This document shows, in pieces, positions 22,346 to 41,302 of a stretch of 64,000 nt of DNA. This stretch comes from Siniperca chuatsi. Lineage: Eukaryota; Chordata; Actinopteri; Centrarchiformes; Sinipercidae. The translations under genes were made by a program, and so were the position numbers. The stretch covers positions 27,074,042-27,138,041 of the forward strand of contig NC_058057.1 in the NCBI RefSeq assembly GCF_020085105.1, in the 5' to 3' direction. Position 1 is the stretch's first letter. The number at the start of each line of letters is the position of its first letter. Below the pieces are notes generated by a model that did no database searches, was not told where the DNA came from, and was given only the letters and a program-made list of their open reading frames with translations.

Positions 22346-22673
22346 AGACACAATTGGTGTATAATTACTCATCATTTTGTACCCACATCTGATTGGATTA
22401 CCAAAGTTTATGTTAATTTAGGCAATGAGATAGGGGTTGATAAATACTGTACCAAGTGCAAAGGTTCTTCACAGTGGCACAGTGGGACACACAACACTGT
22501 TCTTGCATGGACTGTATTGAGTATTGAGGTGTTACTAGGTAAGGGAAAAAAGTGAATGGAAAGTCTTCATTGCTTTAGAATATTGCTGTTTTTGTAGTTG
22601 TACATACATGCTGAACTAAATATCTTTTAAATGTTCCTAATATTATAGATTATTCTTGCAGAAATCGAGAAGC

Positions 22674-23675
22674 ATGGAACCAGAATTAACCATCAATGGG
22701 ACTTACACTATCAATGACATACATCCCTGCTATGAATCAGATAATACAACTTACGTATTTACAAGCAACCCTTCCATAACATGTGTGTTATTATATATTT
22801 TCCTTGGTTCATTGTCTGTTGTCACAATATGTGGAAACCTTCTTGTAATAATCTCCATAATTTACTTCAAACAGCTCCACATCCCTACTAACTACCTCAT
22901 CCTGTCTCTGGCTGTGGCTGACCTGCTTGTAGGAGTTTTAGTCTTTCCTTTCAGCATGGCATTCACTGTATCCTCATGTCTGTATCATGAAGATCTATTT
23001 TGTAAAATAAGAGATAGCTTTGATGTATCATTATGCACATCTTCTATTCTGAATTTATGCTGTATTTCAATTGACAGATATTATGCAGTATGTCAGCCTC
23101 TGACATATAGAACTAAAATAAATGTTCACGTTACTGTGATCATGATCCTGGTGAGCTGGGGTATTTCTGCTCTAATTGGAATTGGCATCATAATTGCAGG
23201 ATTCAGCCAAGGAACATGTGAAGAAATGTGCTCAGTTGATGTTGTAATGGCAAACACTATGGGACCTGTTTTTTCCTTTTACTTTCCAGCGATTATAATG
23301 CTCTGTATTTACCTGAAGATTTTCCTTGTGGCACAAAGACAAGCAAAGAGCATCCAGAACACAACCTGTCAGAGCACCAAGTCTGGAGCAACTGTCAGTA
23401 AGATGGAAAGAAAGGCCACCAAAACTCTGGCTATAGTCATGGGAGTTTTTCTTTTATGTTTGACTCCTTACTTTCTTTGTGTCAACTTTCAGCCTTTCGC
23501 TTATAATCCCCCACCAGTCCTCGTGATTGAAACACTTAACTGGCTTACATTGTCAAATTCAATGCTCAATCCATTAATTTATGCTTTCTTTTACCGCTGG
23601 TTCAGATCAGCTTTCAGAATGATCATTTCTGGAAAAATATTTCAAGGTGATTTTGCTAACTCAAAATTGTTTTGA
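22674..23675 (+). CDS. Trace amine-associated receptor, TAAR1-like, copy 5 (intact, diverged)
   Basis: This intact 333-residue TAAR lies outside the recent tandem units. It keeps the N8 glycosylation site, C3.25, D3.32 (D117), DRY, NPLIY and YRWFR. TM1-TM2 and the ICL3-TM6 and TM7-tail parts are almost identical to copies 1-4 even at silent sites, while TM3, ECL2, TM5 and ECL3 are clearly diverged. The toggle-switch tryptophan W6.48 is replaced by leucine (codon TTG at 23460-23462 within CLTPYF), and Y7.43 is Leu. The start is the ATG at 22674, preceded by the acceptor-like CTTGCAG ending at 22661. Homology to the 3' flank of other copies ends about seven bases after the stop. Poly(A) signal AATAAA at 23715. 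Confidence 0.92.
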   Translation: MEPELTINGTYTINDIHPCYESDNTTYVFTSNPSITCVLLYIFLGSLSVVTICGNLLVIISIIYFKQLHIPTNYLILSLAVADLLVGVLVFPFSMAFTVSSCLYHEDLFCKIRDSFDVSLCTSSILNLCCISIDRYYAVCQPLTYRTKINVHVTVIMILVSWGISALIGIGIIIAGFSQGTCEEMCSVDVVMANTMGPVFSFYFPAIIMLCIYLKIFLVAQRQAKSIQNTTCQSTKSGATVSKMERKATKTLAIVMGVFLLCLTPYFLCVNFQPFAYNPPPVLVIETLNWLTLSNSMLNPLIYAFFYRWFRSAFRMIISGKIFQGDFANSKLF

Positions 23676-24116
23676 TTGTTTTATGTAGTGCTGAAATCTT
23701 GACATGGATGGAGGAATAAAGAGAAACATCTCAACTTTAAAATATATATTTATTTATCTCAATATTGCACTCTGTGCATCACATTTATTTTTATTTAGCC
23801 ATTATAAACAAATACTAGAAATTAAAAAAACAACACTGTTTTAATGCAGTGTTACAAGATCTTACAAGAACACTTGAACAACAATGAATCAAAGTGGGCA
23901 AAAAAAATGCAACAAAAATTTAATCGAAATGAATTAGAGCATAACTTTTTGCAAGGTTTGTTTTGTAGAGCTTTTAGTGATTGATGGTGTGACTATCATA
24001 CTCAGGACTGCTGGATTACATAGTATACAATATAATCCATGAGGGTTATAATGTTCAGTTTTTGTTGAAACTCTTTCGGACAGGTGTTGCATCATACTGA
24101 GAGGTGTTTCTAATAT

Positions 24117-24213
24117 TTTAAGGAGGTTCCTCTTGGCTAGGGGCTTTTTGGTTTATTGGTTTATTGCTAAGGTTCATAGTTATGTGCTTTGTATTTCAAG
24201 TACTTTTACACAT
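24117..24213 (+). repeat. Direct repeat flanking TAAR copy 5, right copy
   Basis: This is the same-orientation partner of 22133-22232. It could be the upstream flank of a once-present sixth receptor unit. Confidence 0.7.
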
Positions 24214-24557
24214 CAAGTTATTAACCAACAATATAGAGGCTGTGTGTGTTTGGAAGTTAAATATATACAGTGGTCAGAATGAATCAGAGTAACAGTAATG
24301 ACAGAGGCATGGACACGACCGTGGTTAGTGTTTCAGTTTCAGTAAGGTGTGCCAGCAATAAATGTGACTGCAAAGTGTGTGTCCAAAACCTTGAGCGTCC
24401 AAAACTGCCTTGAACATCAGTGGGAAACCTCTATAATGTGATACAGATGAGATATGAACAACACAACCATCTAGTGGCTGTAAGCTTGTACTGCATTCTG
24501 AACATAACAGACAGGTGTAAAACTCTTCACCTGGGGAGGAAAGCAGCTCCATCTAGT

Positions 24558-25160
24558 CATAGAAAAGGTTTCAGTCGTAGTCATCTGGACACTGTTTTCA
24601 GAATCAAGACGTTTCGGCTCCCATCCGGAAGTCATTCTCAATTGTGAAAAAATGGAACGGGTACTCAGAAATTTAAGCTACGCTGTGTTACATAAGCCCT
24701 GCCCTCAGGAAGGAGTCTACCTGAGTATCTGTTAATAACTAGTTTCACCTGAAACTGACCTAATTGTTTCCATGATGGCCCAGTAATCAGTAATCAGGCC
24801 TATTGTTTTCTGGCTGCACCTCCCTCATCACTGTTAAGTACCTGATTAGCATATGATTGGTGTGACCAAGGTGCCAATACACTGTGGTAAACTTTGGGCA
24901 GATTGAATCTCAGACCACCATTTCTGTTCAAAGAGGGGTTTTCTTTTTCCCCCAAAACTCAGGTAGACTTTTTCCTGAGGGCAGGGCTTGTGTAACACAG
25001 AGTAGCTTAAATTTCTGAGTTCCCGTTCCATTTTTTCACAATTGAGAATGACTTACGGATGGGAGGCGAAACATCTTGATTCTGAAAACAGTGTCCAGAT
25101 GACTACAACTGAAACCTTTTCTACGATAGAACACTCCTGGACAAATGAGGGACTACACCG
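24558..25160. mobile_element. 603-bp element with inverted ends and 13-bp target duplication
   Basis: The element is bounded by the 13-base duplication AGCTCCATCTAGT (24545-24557 and 25161-25173). Its left and right portions are imperfect inverted copies carrying AGACGTTTCGGCTCCCATCC and its complement. No protein is encoded. Inverted ends with a long target duplication fit a target-primed retroelement, such as a Penelope-like relic, better than a cut-and-paste transposon; the class is inferred. Confidence 0.7.
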
Positions 25161-25469
25161 AGCTCCATCTAGTGCAGTTTTGTTGGACTGTATCAGAAAT
25201 ATATTTCCAAGCTTTTGACAGTCACCTTACACGAGCACTGAAAGTGTGAAGGCCCCATTGTAATTCAAGGAATCATCATCATCATAATAATCATCGTGGC
25301 CTGAGCAGTCCACTTCACGTCCACAGTGACGTGTTTTGCCAAACGAAGTTGATCAACATGAGTTCAGCCTACAGCTGTTAAAAGTTAGACGTTATTGTTA
25401 GTCTTCATTGTGAAATAGTTCTACATGTAAAAGAACGTACAATCCCCTCATGATCACTGAACTATATTG

Positions 25470-27200
25470 GCGACACTAATGTTTCCACATCAAATGTGTT
25501 GTTTTCACATACACGTGGTCAGTTAATGTGCCTTTCTGGTAATTGGCGTCGCAATCCACCATTTTAGTGACCGTCTTCCTCTGGTATAATACCTGTAGAG
25601 GCCATGAAATGTGTTGAGGCATATGCACATTGTTTCCTCCTCTGTGCACCAACTTGATTATCATCAAATTGAACATACACTGAGAAAACTTGTTATTGGT
25701 TGAACTGTGTGTTACTGTGCCATATACCCCATTAACTAGACCATCCATAAGATCCACATTTTTTGTCAACATTACTTGTAATTCCGCTGTAATCTGCCAT
25801 GAATATATGCCAACAGTTTATGATCCTTCATGGATACCAACTATTAAAATATGTAAATTATTATATTTAGCACATAGCTTGGTCTTCACCCAAAGGTTGT
25901 TAAGGTAATCGATTATCTGTTCCAATTCTAAATGTGTTTTGAATAGTTGCTGCATGTAAATTGTATGCAGCAATCCTGGTAGGAGCAGTTAACAATTCAC
26001 AAAATCACTTCAGGATGACGACAGACTGTTGACAGTCATCTTATTGCCTCATGCTGAATAGCCTTTAGTAAATGACTCTTTCCTGTCTCCGCACCACCTG
26101 TAACAAAAACATGGAATGGATCTGGATTTTTCCCTGTTAACTTCTCTAAACACCACTGTCTTATCTGATTAAAAAAACAAAAACAAAAAATAGACAGCTG
26201 CGTTTCAAATGTTTCCCGTCTTGGTGGTTTCAGCTGCACATCTACTCCATATGGCAGGAACAATTGCAAAATACTTTGATAAATTATTTTTCTGGACTCT
26301 GGACAGAAAAGCGCAGATAACGAACAACTGCAGGTTGTGTTCTAGTTCTTTTAGTAACAAAACCAAAATCATTGTTTAACTTAATCGTGTTCTTAGAATA
26401 TCGCGTTTTGTTGTTTTGAAAGCAGCATCTTTTGGCTTCTTGTAACACTCCACAAAACTAGTCATGAACATGTCTTCTGTGGTAAGATCATGGTTGAGGC
26501 TCTGTGGCGCTGGGCAGCAGACTCCAACACGGGGTACCCCCTGAAAATAGCAAGGTGAGTCCCTTTGAAAGATGGCCACCGGACATCAGGGTAGCTCCTC
26601 AACTGGTCCACTGAAGGCTTTGAAGGGGAGCCAGGCGGCGAGCTAGCCGGCTCAGGGGTGGCATGCAAGCCGGAGGCTAACAATCCCAAGGATTGCAGAG
26701 TGGGAGGCAGGCCGGGGTGCGTGCTGGAGGCTGGCAGGCTGGAGGCGAGTGGGAATCAGGCCCATTGACAGAGCTGCATCCTTCTGCTCTATACTGGAGG
26801 CATTTTGGCAGTAGATCAGAAGGCACTAAATTGCATGTGTCACTGCCTTTGAAATGTAAGAAATGACATGTGCATGTGTAGTCCATATTCAAACTGAAAG
26901 TTCAGTCCATCAGTAACTGACTGCCCAGGCGAATTCTCCAACACATAAGTGTGGACGTGCCACTGATCAAGTTGTTGTCCCACAACGACGTGTACAACTT
27001 GTCACCTAAAACTAGAACCTTTTGAATGCCTTGAAAACAATTAACACCGTCATTTGGTTGCATTGCTGACCCTTGTCTTAAGTCAACATGACATCTTTGA
27101 CTGTCTGTATTCACTTTACAAGCGTCAGTGCACCAGACACAGCTTGTACAACCGCCACTGTAGTGACAATCAGAAGCATCATTTGCTACCTTCTTTATAT
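25470..27200 (-). pseudogene. Decayed Helitron-type element (Pif1-like helicase remnants)
   Basis: Read on the - strand, 26269-26036 encodes a segment with the Walker A motif GGAETGKSHLLKAI preceded by NQIRQWCLEKLTG, typical of the Helitron Pif1-like helicase. About 25988-25900 gives APTRIAAYNLHAATIQ, like the next helicase motif. After frame breaks, 25772-25476 gives MLTKNVDLMDGLVNGVYGTV, a late helicase motif. The core between them is partly missing and stops are frequent, so the gene is dead. Upstream (27114-26902) a frame with GDKLYTSLWDN may derive from the peptidase-like domain found beside helicases in some fish elements; that is weak. No Helitron termini were located. Confidence 0.7.
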
Positions 27201-27296
27201 AGACTAATAACTATATTTCTGTTGATGCTCAAGCTAGTAAAAGTTACATTTCAGACAATTAGTTAAAGAAAATAAAATAAAAAAAACACAGAATTT

Positions 27297-27761
27297 TTTA
27301 ATTGTCAAAAATTCACTTTATTGGAGTTGTCGCAATGCATTGTGATTCCTAGTTTAAAAGAGACAATGCAATTTTACTGGCATAGACACCAACCAATTGT
27401 TTTGTTTTGGCATTTTGCTTTACATAAGGCAAAACCTTTTACTCTTTATGGCACTGCTGTTAACACTAAATATTTCTAATCTCAGTGATTTAGACTTTAT
27501 TATACTTCAGCCTTTCATTCCTTCTACCAGGCCAAACTAAATGTTCATTTAGACATTCAAACTGTAAAATACAGTTGGTTTATTTGTCCATCCTCATCTG
27601 GTAACATTGAATCTTGAGAAAATAACAGTGACAACACAGTTGCACCAGTTGGGACAAACTAAAGATTTTAACCTTTACGAAAGGCGCAAAGGCACAGTAT
27701 GATTTCAGCTACGCACACACACATTATTCCCAAATAATACCACACACACACCTTCTAAACT
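27297..27761 (-). other. txlnb: txlnb 3' untranslated region
   Basis: About 450 bases separate the stop codon from the - strand AATAAA at 27317-27322, followed by a T/A-rich end. Position inferred from the signal. Confidence 0.5.
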
Positions 27762-35410
<7,649 letters not shown>

Positions 35411-36500
35411 CCTCAGTGTTCTGGGATCGATGGACAGAGAGAGAACATTTATTTAGGAGTCATTCCTCCATGTGTGCAGTCTGAATGTATTTGTTGCTAG
35501 CACATAAAGAATTTCATAGACAAACGGGCACAATTTGCAAGCTAAATAAAACATAACTCTAAGACACTGTGAGTGTTTCAAGCTTCAGCAGGTCAAAAGA
35601 AAAACGACTTTAATTTGACACTTGTCATACAATTTTGATTGTGGTTTTGCTCAGGTAACTATATCACTACACCTGCTACTAGTTTAGGATGGCTTCTGAA
35701 AGGTGGTCATTTGGATCTGGTTCCAAGTTGTTGGTTGGTTGTTTTTATTTGTTTAGATCTGAGTCTAAAAAAATCTATTATTGAATATTTGATGTACTCT
35801 TTTTTTTTATAAAAAAGAAATGTACAAAACATTCAGGAAGTCATTTAACTACAAGGCAAATATGTAATATTTAAGGAAGGACGTTCATTTTATTTCTTTA
35901 AATCTCAATTGAGTTCAGCTTTCCTTCAGGTTAGTTATTAAATATGTTTTTTGTATATCTTTATTTAAAACTATTTTGTATGTATTGTTTTGGTTGTATT
36001 GATTGAAACAATGCATACTGACTGACTGATTAAATACAATGCAATTGAATCCCAACCACACAGCATATACTTTCCAGCACTCATTTAATCCCATTCAGTG
36101 ACATGAAACATGGTCAAAAAATGTATTCAACCAGTAAACTAATTCCGTGTTATCTTATTATTTAAAAAAATATCTGTCAGCTAAATCCACATTTCGTTTT
36201 AATCTTTTAATTCAGCCTAATAAAGCTGTGGGTTTGATGTGACAGATCACAGCAGTGTGTCAACATGTCTGTCATGTTATTACTGGAACATGGATTTAAA
36301 TGTAGGAAGATGATAAGCCTCTAAACTCCTGCGGCGCCTCCCGCCTCCCAACAGCCTCTCTGATTTTATGTACACAGCTTCTCTGGGTCAAAGTAAGCTC
36401 ACACATGTTCAAACAACAAATCTGATTGGCTGGTAAAATGGTGTCTATTTTTTTAATCATAGCTACTTTGATATGAGTCCATACAAAGTAAGTTTATGAC
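35411..36500. other. txlnb intron 1, proximal part
   Basis: AT-rich intron with no gene or RNA recognised. Confidence 0.4.
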
Positions 36501-37476
36501 CAAGGCTCAATCCTTGGTCCTCTTCTATGTAACATTTACATGCTTCCATTAGGCCACATTATACAAAACAATAACATCAACTATTATGCAGAGGACACCC
36601 GTGTTTATCTTGCTCTGTCACCGAGCACCTACAGCCCAGAGATTCTCTCTGCAAGTGCATTGATCAAAGACATGAATGAATGTGTGTGAACTTCTCCAGT
36701 TAATGCAGACAAAACTGAGAAAATCATCTTTGGTGCAAAAGAAGGAAGATGAAAGGTAGCGCTCATCGCGACTCTGTCTCTGAAAACCAAAACCAAAGTC
36801 AGAAATCTTGGCGTAATCTTGGACTCAAGAGTTAAACTTTAACAGTCAAATCAATTACAAAGTCTGCGTTCTACCCTCAGAGGATTCATGTACAGGCAGG
36901 ACTTGGAGAAGTAATCCATGCTTTAATTTCCAGCAGGTTAGATTACTGTAATGGTCTTCTCTCAGGTCTCCCCAAAAAAATCTTCAAGACAACTTCAGCT
37001 CATTCAAAAAGCTGTTGCTAGAGTCCAAACAAAGACCAAGAAAACTGAACACATCACACCAGATCTCTTCACTCGCTTCCAGTGTGTCAGCGAACAGAGT
37101 TTGAAGCTTTGCTGCTTGTCTATAAGTCTCTCAATGGACTGTCTTTTACCATGTGAACCCTCTCATATCATCATGTAGAGGGCTGCTAACTGTTACCGGA
37201 GTGCAAACTGAACATGGAGAAGTTACTGTGCACCACAGAGCTGGAACAAACCTACAGAGGATATTAGACATGCACTAACTTTGACTACTTTTAAAATCTA
37301 TGTTGAAATCTTTACTGTTCTGCACTGCCTTTGACTGAACCTTAAGTACCATCTTACCCTCCTATCCTGTATTTATATCTCTGTTCTTAACTTTTTCATT
37401 TCTTTTAAAAAGGCTTTTATTTTTGAATTGCCTTTGTGTATGAAATGTGCAATACAAATAAACTTGCCTTGCCTTA
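36501..37476 (+). mobile_element. LINE-2 type retrotransposon, 3' fragment, defective
   Basis: This lies inside txlnb intron 1, opposite to the gene. The start translates as QGSILGPLLCNIYMLPLG followed by YYAEDTRVYLAL, the reverse-transcriptase region of L2/Maui-type LINEs. The catalytic YADD is changed to YAED. Further conserved pieces (NADKTEKIIFG, KVRNLGVILDS) follow with stops. The end AATAAACTTGCCTTGCCTT is the L2 tail. Confidence 0.75.
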
Positions 37477-37989
37477 CCTATGAAGCTATATTCCCCACCA
37501 AAGACAAATATAATGACTTTTATATACATGATTATTTGTGCAAACACGATGACTGTACCTTTATTTACACATGAGATAAAGGTTGCTGTATGGAATCATG
37601 GCTAGTAAATGTATGTAAGGTGCCAACATTTTAATCAGCACCTAAATATCTTAGTATCTACTGGCCAGATTATGGTCCCCAGAGCATGAATCCTGACAAC
37701 ACTTTAAACCAGATATCTCAAAAACTAATAGCCAGGTTTCCATGAAATTTACTGTAGATATTTCTGAGCCTATAGAGGATGAATCCCAGTGATTTTGGTG
37801 ACTCCCCTGACCTTTTGTCTAGCACCACTCTATGGCCAAAATGTTAGCTACAAATATCAAAATTATCAAAATTTCCAAATCAAATTCATGCTCCCAAGAA
37901 GATAAACCCTTTTCATTTTAGTAATCCAGTGAACTTTTCTCTTGCACCACCTTTGGGAGAAACTTTACATTTTTAGTCCCACTATTGTA

Positions 37990-38420
37990 CATATTATATA
38001 TTGTATATATTTTTTTATACTGATGACACTTTGGTCACATTCTGCCTCTCGGTCCCTCCCTCCAGCCACATTTCCACTTCCCCAGACTGGCCCCTTCATT
38101 ACCATTCTCTACCTGTCCACCAGATGGCCTCAGACTTTTTCCACTACTTTTCTCAGTCACCTGACTCTCTCAGTCACCTGCTCACCTGTTTCCACTTTCC
38201 CTCATCAGCCCTGCCTGTAGATGTACCATCCCCTTCTACCCAGTCAGTTGCCAGGTTGTCTTTGTTGCTTTGTTTTAATTCCCCCGAGCCTCTGATACCT
38301 GCACCCTGTTACCTGGAACCGGTACCTACCTGCCTGCTTGGACTTCTCCCTGCCCCATTCCCGCAATCCCCTGGACTCTGCTGCCTCGCTCTAACCCCTG
38401 TGAGCTCTTTCATATCATGG
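37990..38420. repeat. Pyrimidine-rich retroelement-like sequence in txlnb intron 1
   Basis: This C/T-rich stretch keeps two + frames open (37942-38220, 38001-38438) but shows no domain. Its texture (CACCTGTTTCC, CCTGCCTGCTTGGACT) resembles fish LTR sequence such as that at 62356-62830. Class uncertain. Confidence 0.35.
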
Positions 38421-38639
38421 AGTGTAATGATGTTATAGCTTCTAATGGGGCTTTAGACATTTAATCTGGTTTTTCACGTCTGTGTGTGTTTGTCTTTGTG
38501 TGAATATTCAGTATCCAGTGTCCAGTGTATCCAGTCGCTGTTTATCCTCTCGGCTCTGTCGCAACATGACTGCTGCCACCGTTATTGTATCTGGTAAGTT
38601 AAAATTAGCCGTCTGAGCCAGCCATCCCCCACTTTGTCA

Positions 38640-39700
38640 TACACACACACTCATCAACAAACACACTCCAGACCACACCTGTTATAGTCTCATCTATTCT
38701 GAGAGAGTCCAAATATGGTCAACCTGCCACACACACATACTGTATACACACACAGCCTACTATACGAAATGTGGATATTTGTGTGTTTTATGTAAGTCCA
38801 GTTACTTTGTTTGTTTACCTGCTTCATGTCATACCCACCCCCAAAATCCTGCTGTAATGACCCCCCCAAAGCAAAATCATGCTCCACCCACTAAGTTGCA
38901 CAACCAGTCACAGTCCCTCCCCCTGAATTTCAACCAAGTGAAAATAAACAACTTGTCATAATATTTTAACCTGATGAAAATATACTCCAAATGTGTGTTC
39001 AAACCCTAAATTCTAACCAGCAGGAGGTGGACAATTTTTTTATTTTTTTTGCTGAAATAGCTAAACATACAATGAGAACGGTAATTAATTCATCACTCAG
39101 AAGGTGGAATCAAGAAAAACTGTTGACTGACTGTTACTGTTTGTAAAACCAGGAAATTAATGTTTTTAACCACTAACAGCACAAAAACAGGCAAAAAAAA
39201 GGCCCAAAATCTTGAAGTGGCGAAGTTTTTGGTCTCATCATGCCACAATCCACTACATACATCATCAAATTTAGAAAAATATAGTCTTTAAATGCAAGTA
39301 TTATCATTCCGCTAATATATAACATTATAGTGTGACGCTGAAGTGAGGACAGATTATTTCACAGTGACTTCATGGAATATTTACAGACACTGACAAAGCA
39401 ATTTATAGTGCCATGGCAGCCATTATGGAATCCTTCCATGTGTTTTTCTTGTCTTAGTACAGTATAGTAATATTATACAGTAAACCAGATTAGTAGAGTA
39501 GCATAAAAGTATCCCTAAATCAAATAGCAGGCCATTTTAATGCCTCTAAGGAAGAAAAATGTATTTTTTCCAAACAAATCTCAAGGAAGAAGCACAAAAG
39601 TAACAAACAATGACACTTCTGTTGTTGAATTTCAGCTAAAACACATGAATACAAACATGAACAGACAGTTTACTGAAACCAGAGATTTCTAAAGGGGTCG
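38640..39700. other. txlnb intron 1, distal part
   Basis: AT-rich non-coding sequence with short CA runs near 38640-38755. No gene seen. Confidence 0.35.
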
Positions 39701-39717
39701 AGAATGAAGAGTCTTAC

Positions 39718-39870
39718 CGGGATCAGTGGAGTGAAGGGGAGGAGGTGAAGAAGTGACAGAGAGAGGCAGAGGAAGGAGAGGAGGAGGAGGAGGAGGAGGG
39801 TCCTGCTGTCTGGCCGAACGACAGCTGACACCCAAAATAACCTGAGAGGCTCAGCTCCCACTCTGAGGCT
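39718..39870 (-). other. txlnb: Probable 5' non-coding exon and promoter of txlnb
   Basis: On the - strand a CT-rich leader ends at a donor, CCCG followed by GTAAGA (GT at 39716-39717). It could splice to the acceptor-like CCCAG just upstream of the txlnb start at 35410. A (GGA)n tract lies at 39780-39799. Inferred from splice signals and position only. Confidence 0.4.
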
Positions 39871-39999
39871 ACAGGGCCACATGAGTGTGTTCTGACAGCG
39901 AATAAAGGGGGGCGGGCTTTGCTTGAGGAAAGCTTCCTGCCTTCTGAAAAATTCTTGTTTTAATGAGCTGCAGCACAAACTGACCTCATCTTATCTACA

Positions 40000-40559
40000 C
40001 TTATATCTGACAAGCTTGCAAAGTATAAACCATGACGGCCCCTCAGGTCCCCTGGCACGAGGCTTTTAGTTGTTCCAAAGTGCAGGACAACAACATTTGA
40101 TGAGGCAGCGTTTTAGTTTTTAGGCTCTGAGCTGCTGGAACAGCATGAGGAGGATCTGAAAGTGTTTAGCTTTTTAAACCTTTTTAGCTTCAGGTTTTAA
40201 AATGGTTTATTGCCTCTCATTTACTTTTTATTGTCTTGTATCTATTTAATTGTTTCATTATCTAACTTTCTCTTTAGTTTATTTGACACAATGAGAGAGA
40301 GAACCCCAGGTCACGCACATCTGCAAAATGTCAAGGAGAACACAATAAAGTCCATGACGTGTTTCCATTGTGGTCGTTGCTATAACGACAGCCTTTATGC
40401 AGGAGTCCAGGTGCGACTTCATAGTACCGCATCACATCCACACAATAGATACTAGGCATATACTTTACTACTATACTTCAACACTAAAATCACTCCAAAT
40501 CAAAACATCAAGAAAAAAAAACTAAACATGATATAGTGCTCAGTTCTCTAAAAAGCTGT
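40000..40559. other. Intergenic sequence between txlnb and the CITED gene
   Basis: Short intergenic stretch without a recognised feature; the frame at 40210-40455 has no domain. Confidence 0.35.
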
Positions 40560-41302
40560 TTTATTCATCACTGCAGATTAAACATAACAGTCTCAGTAAA
40601 GTGATTTTTCACCAAACAATGTACAAAAAACTGAGAGGTTGGAGTCCACAGTAGGCAGCATGCTGAAGGAGCACTGAGAGAATAAGTAAACTGTATAATC
40701 CACATCATCTCACAGTATCAGGACTACAGGCCAAACCTGTACTTTTTGCAGCTTAATAAGCTCCACAGAACATATTTACATGTGTACATGTTTGAATGCT
40801 GTTGAAAGTAAAATCTCCTTTTGCATTCCACAGTGAGCAGGTAAGGGTTCAGTGTCCTGCGCATGTGCGCCCGATGGCTGCTACAGAGATCAGGTCTGAA
40901 ACCGGTCTGTTCTATGGGGTCCGTTTGTTTGACTCCATAGGATGTGAAAATCCAGAACATGACCTTTTGAAAATACACAAATAATGTAAACTCAAATGTA
41001 CAAGTTCTCATTTCAGGTTTTGGTTCTCCTCTTCAAGCTGCATTCAAATATGTTTTTATGACTAAGTATCCAGACCATGTAGCCTAACCTCTGCACAGCT
41101 GAGGCAGAAAGTGTGTGACGTAAACTTAAAAACAGTGGGAAACAATTTGACTTCAACAGATGGATGATTTGACCAGAAATATCATCAATGCATCAGAAAG
41201 TCGCCGCTCTGGCAGTTCTAAATGAATGTGTACGTTTGTACTTTGAAATGAAAGTCGGTCAGTAACCCCGCAGGCTGCAGGCTGAGGTCACTCTGCCGCA
41301 GC
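40560..41302 (-). other. Probable 3' UTR of the CITED gene
   Basis: About 740 bases run from the CITED stop to a - strand AATAAA at 40560-40565. No other gene seen; short frames here are not credible. Confidence 0.4.

Larger units (their letters stand above)
20601..22655. other. Intergenic sequence upstream of TAAR copy 5
   Basis: I see no gene here. A dispersed fish repeat with CCTAAACCTAACC lies around 21540-21770 and a (CA)n microsatellite at 22314-22340. From about 22380 the sequence loosely resembles the proximal flank of copies 1-3. Confidence 0.4.
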
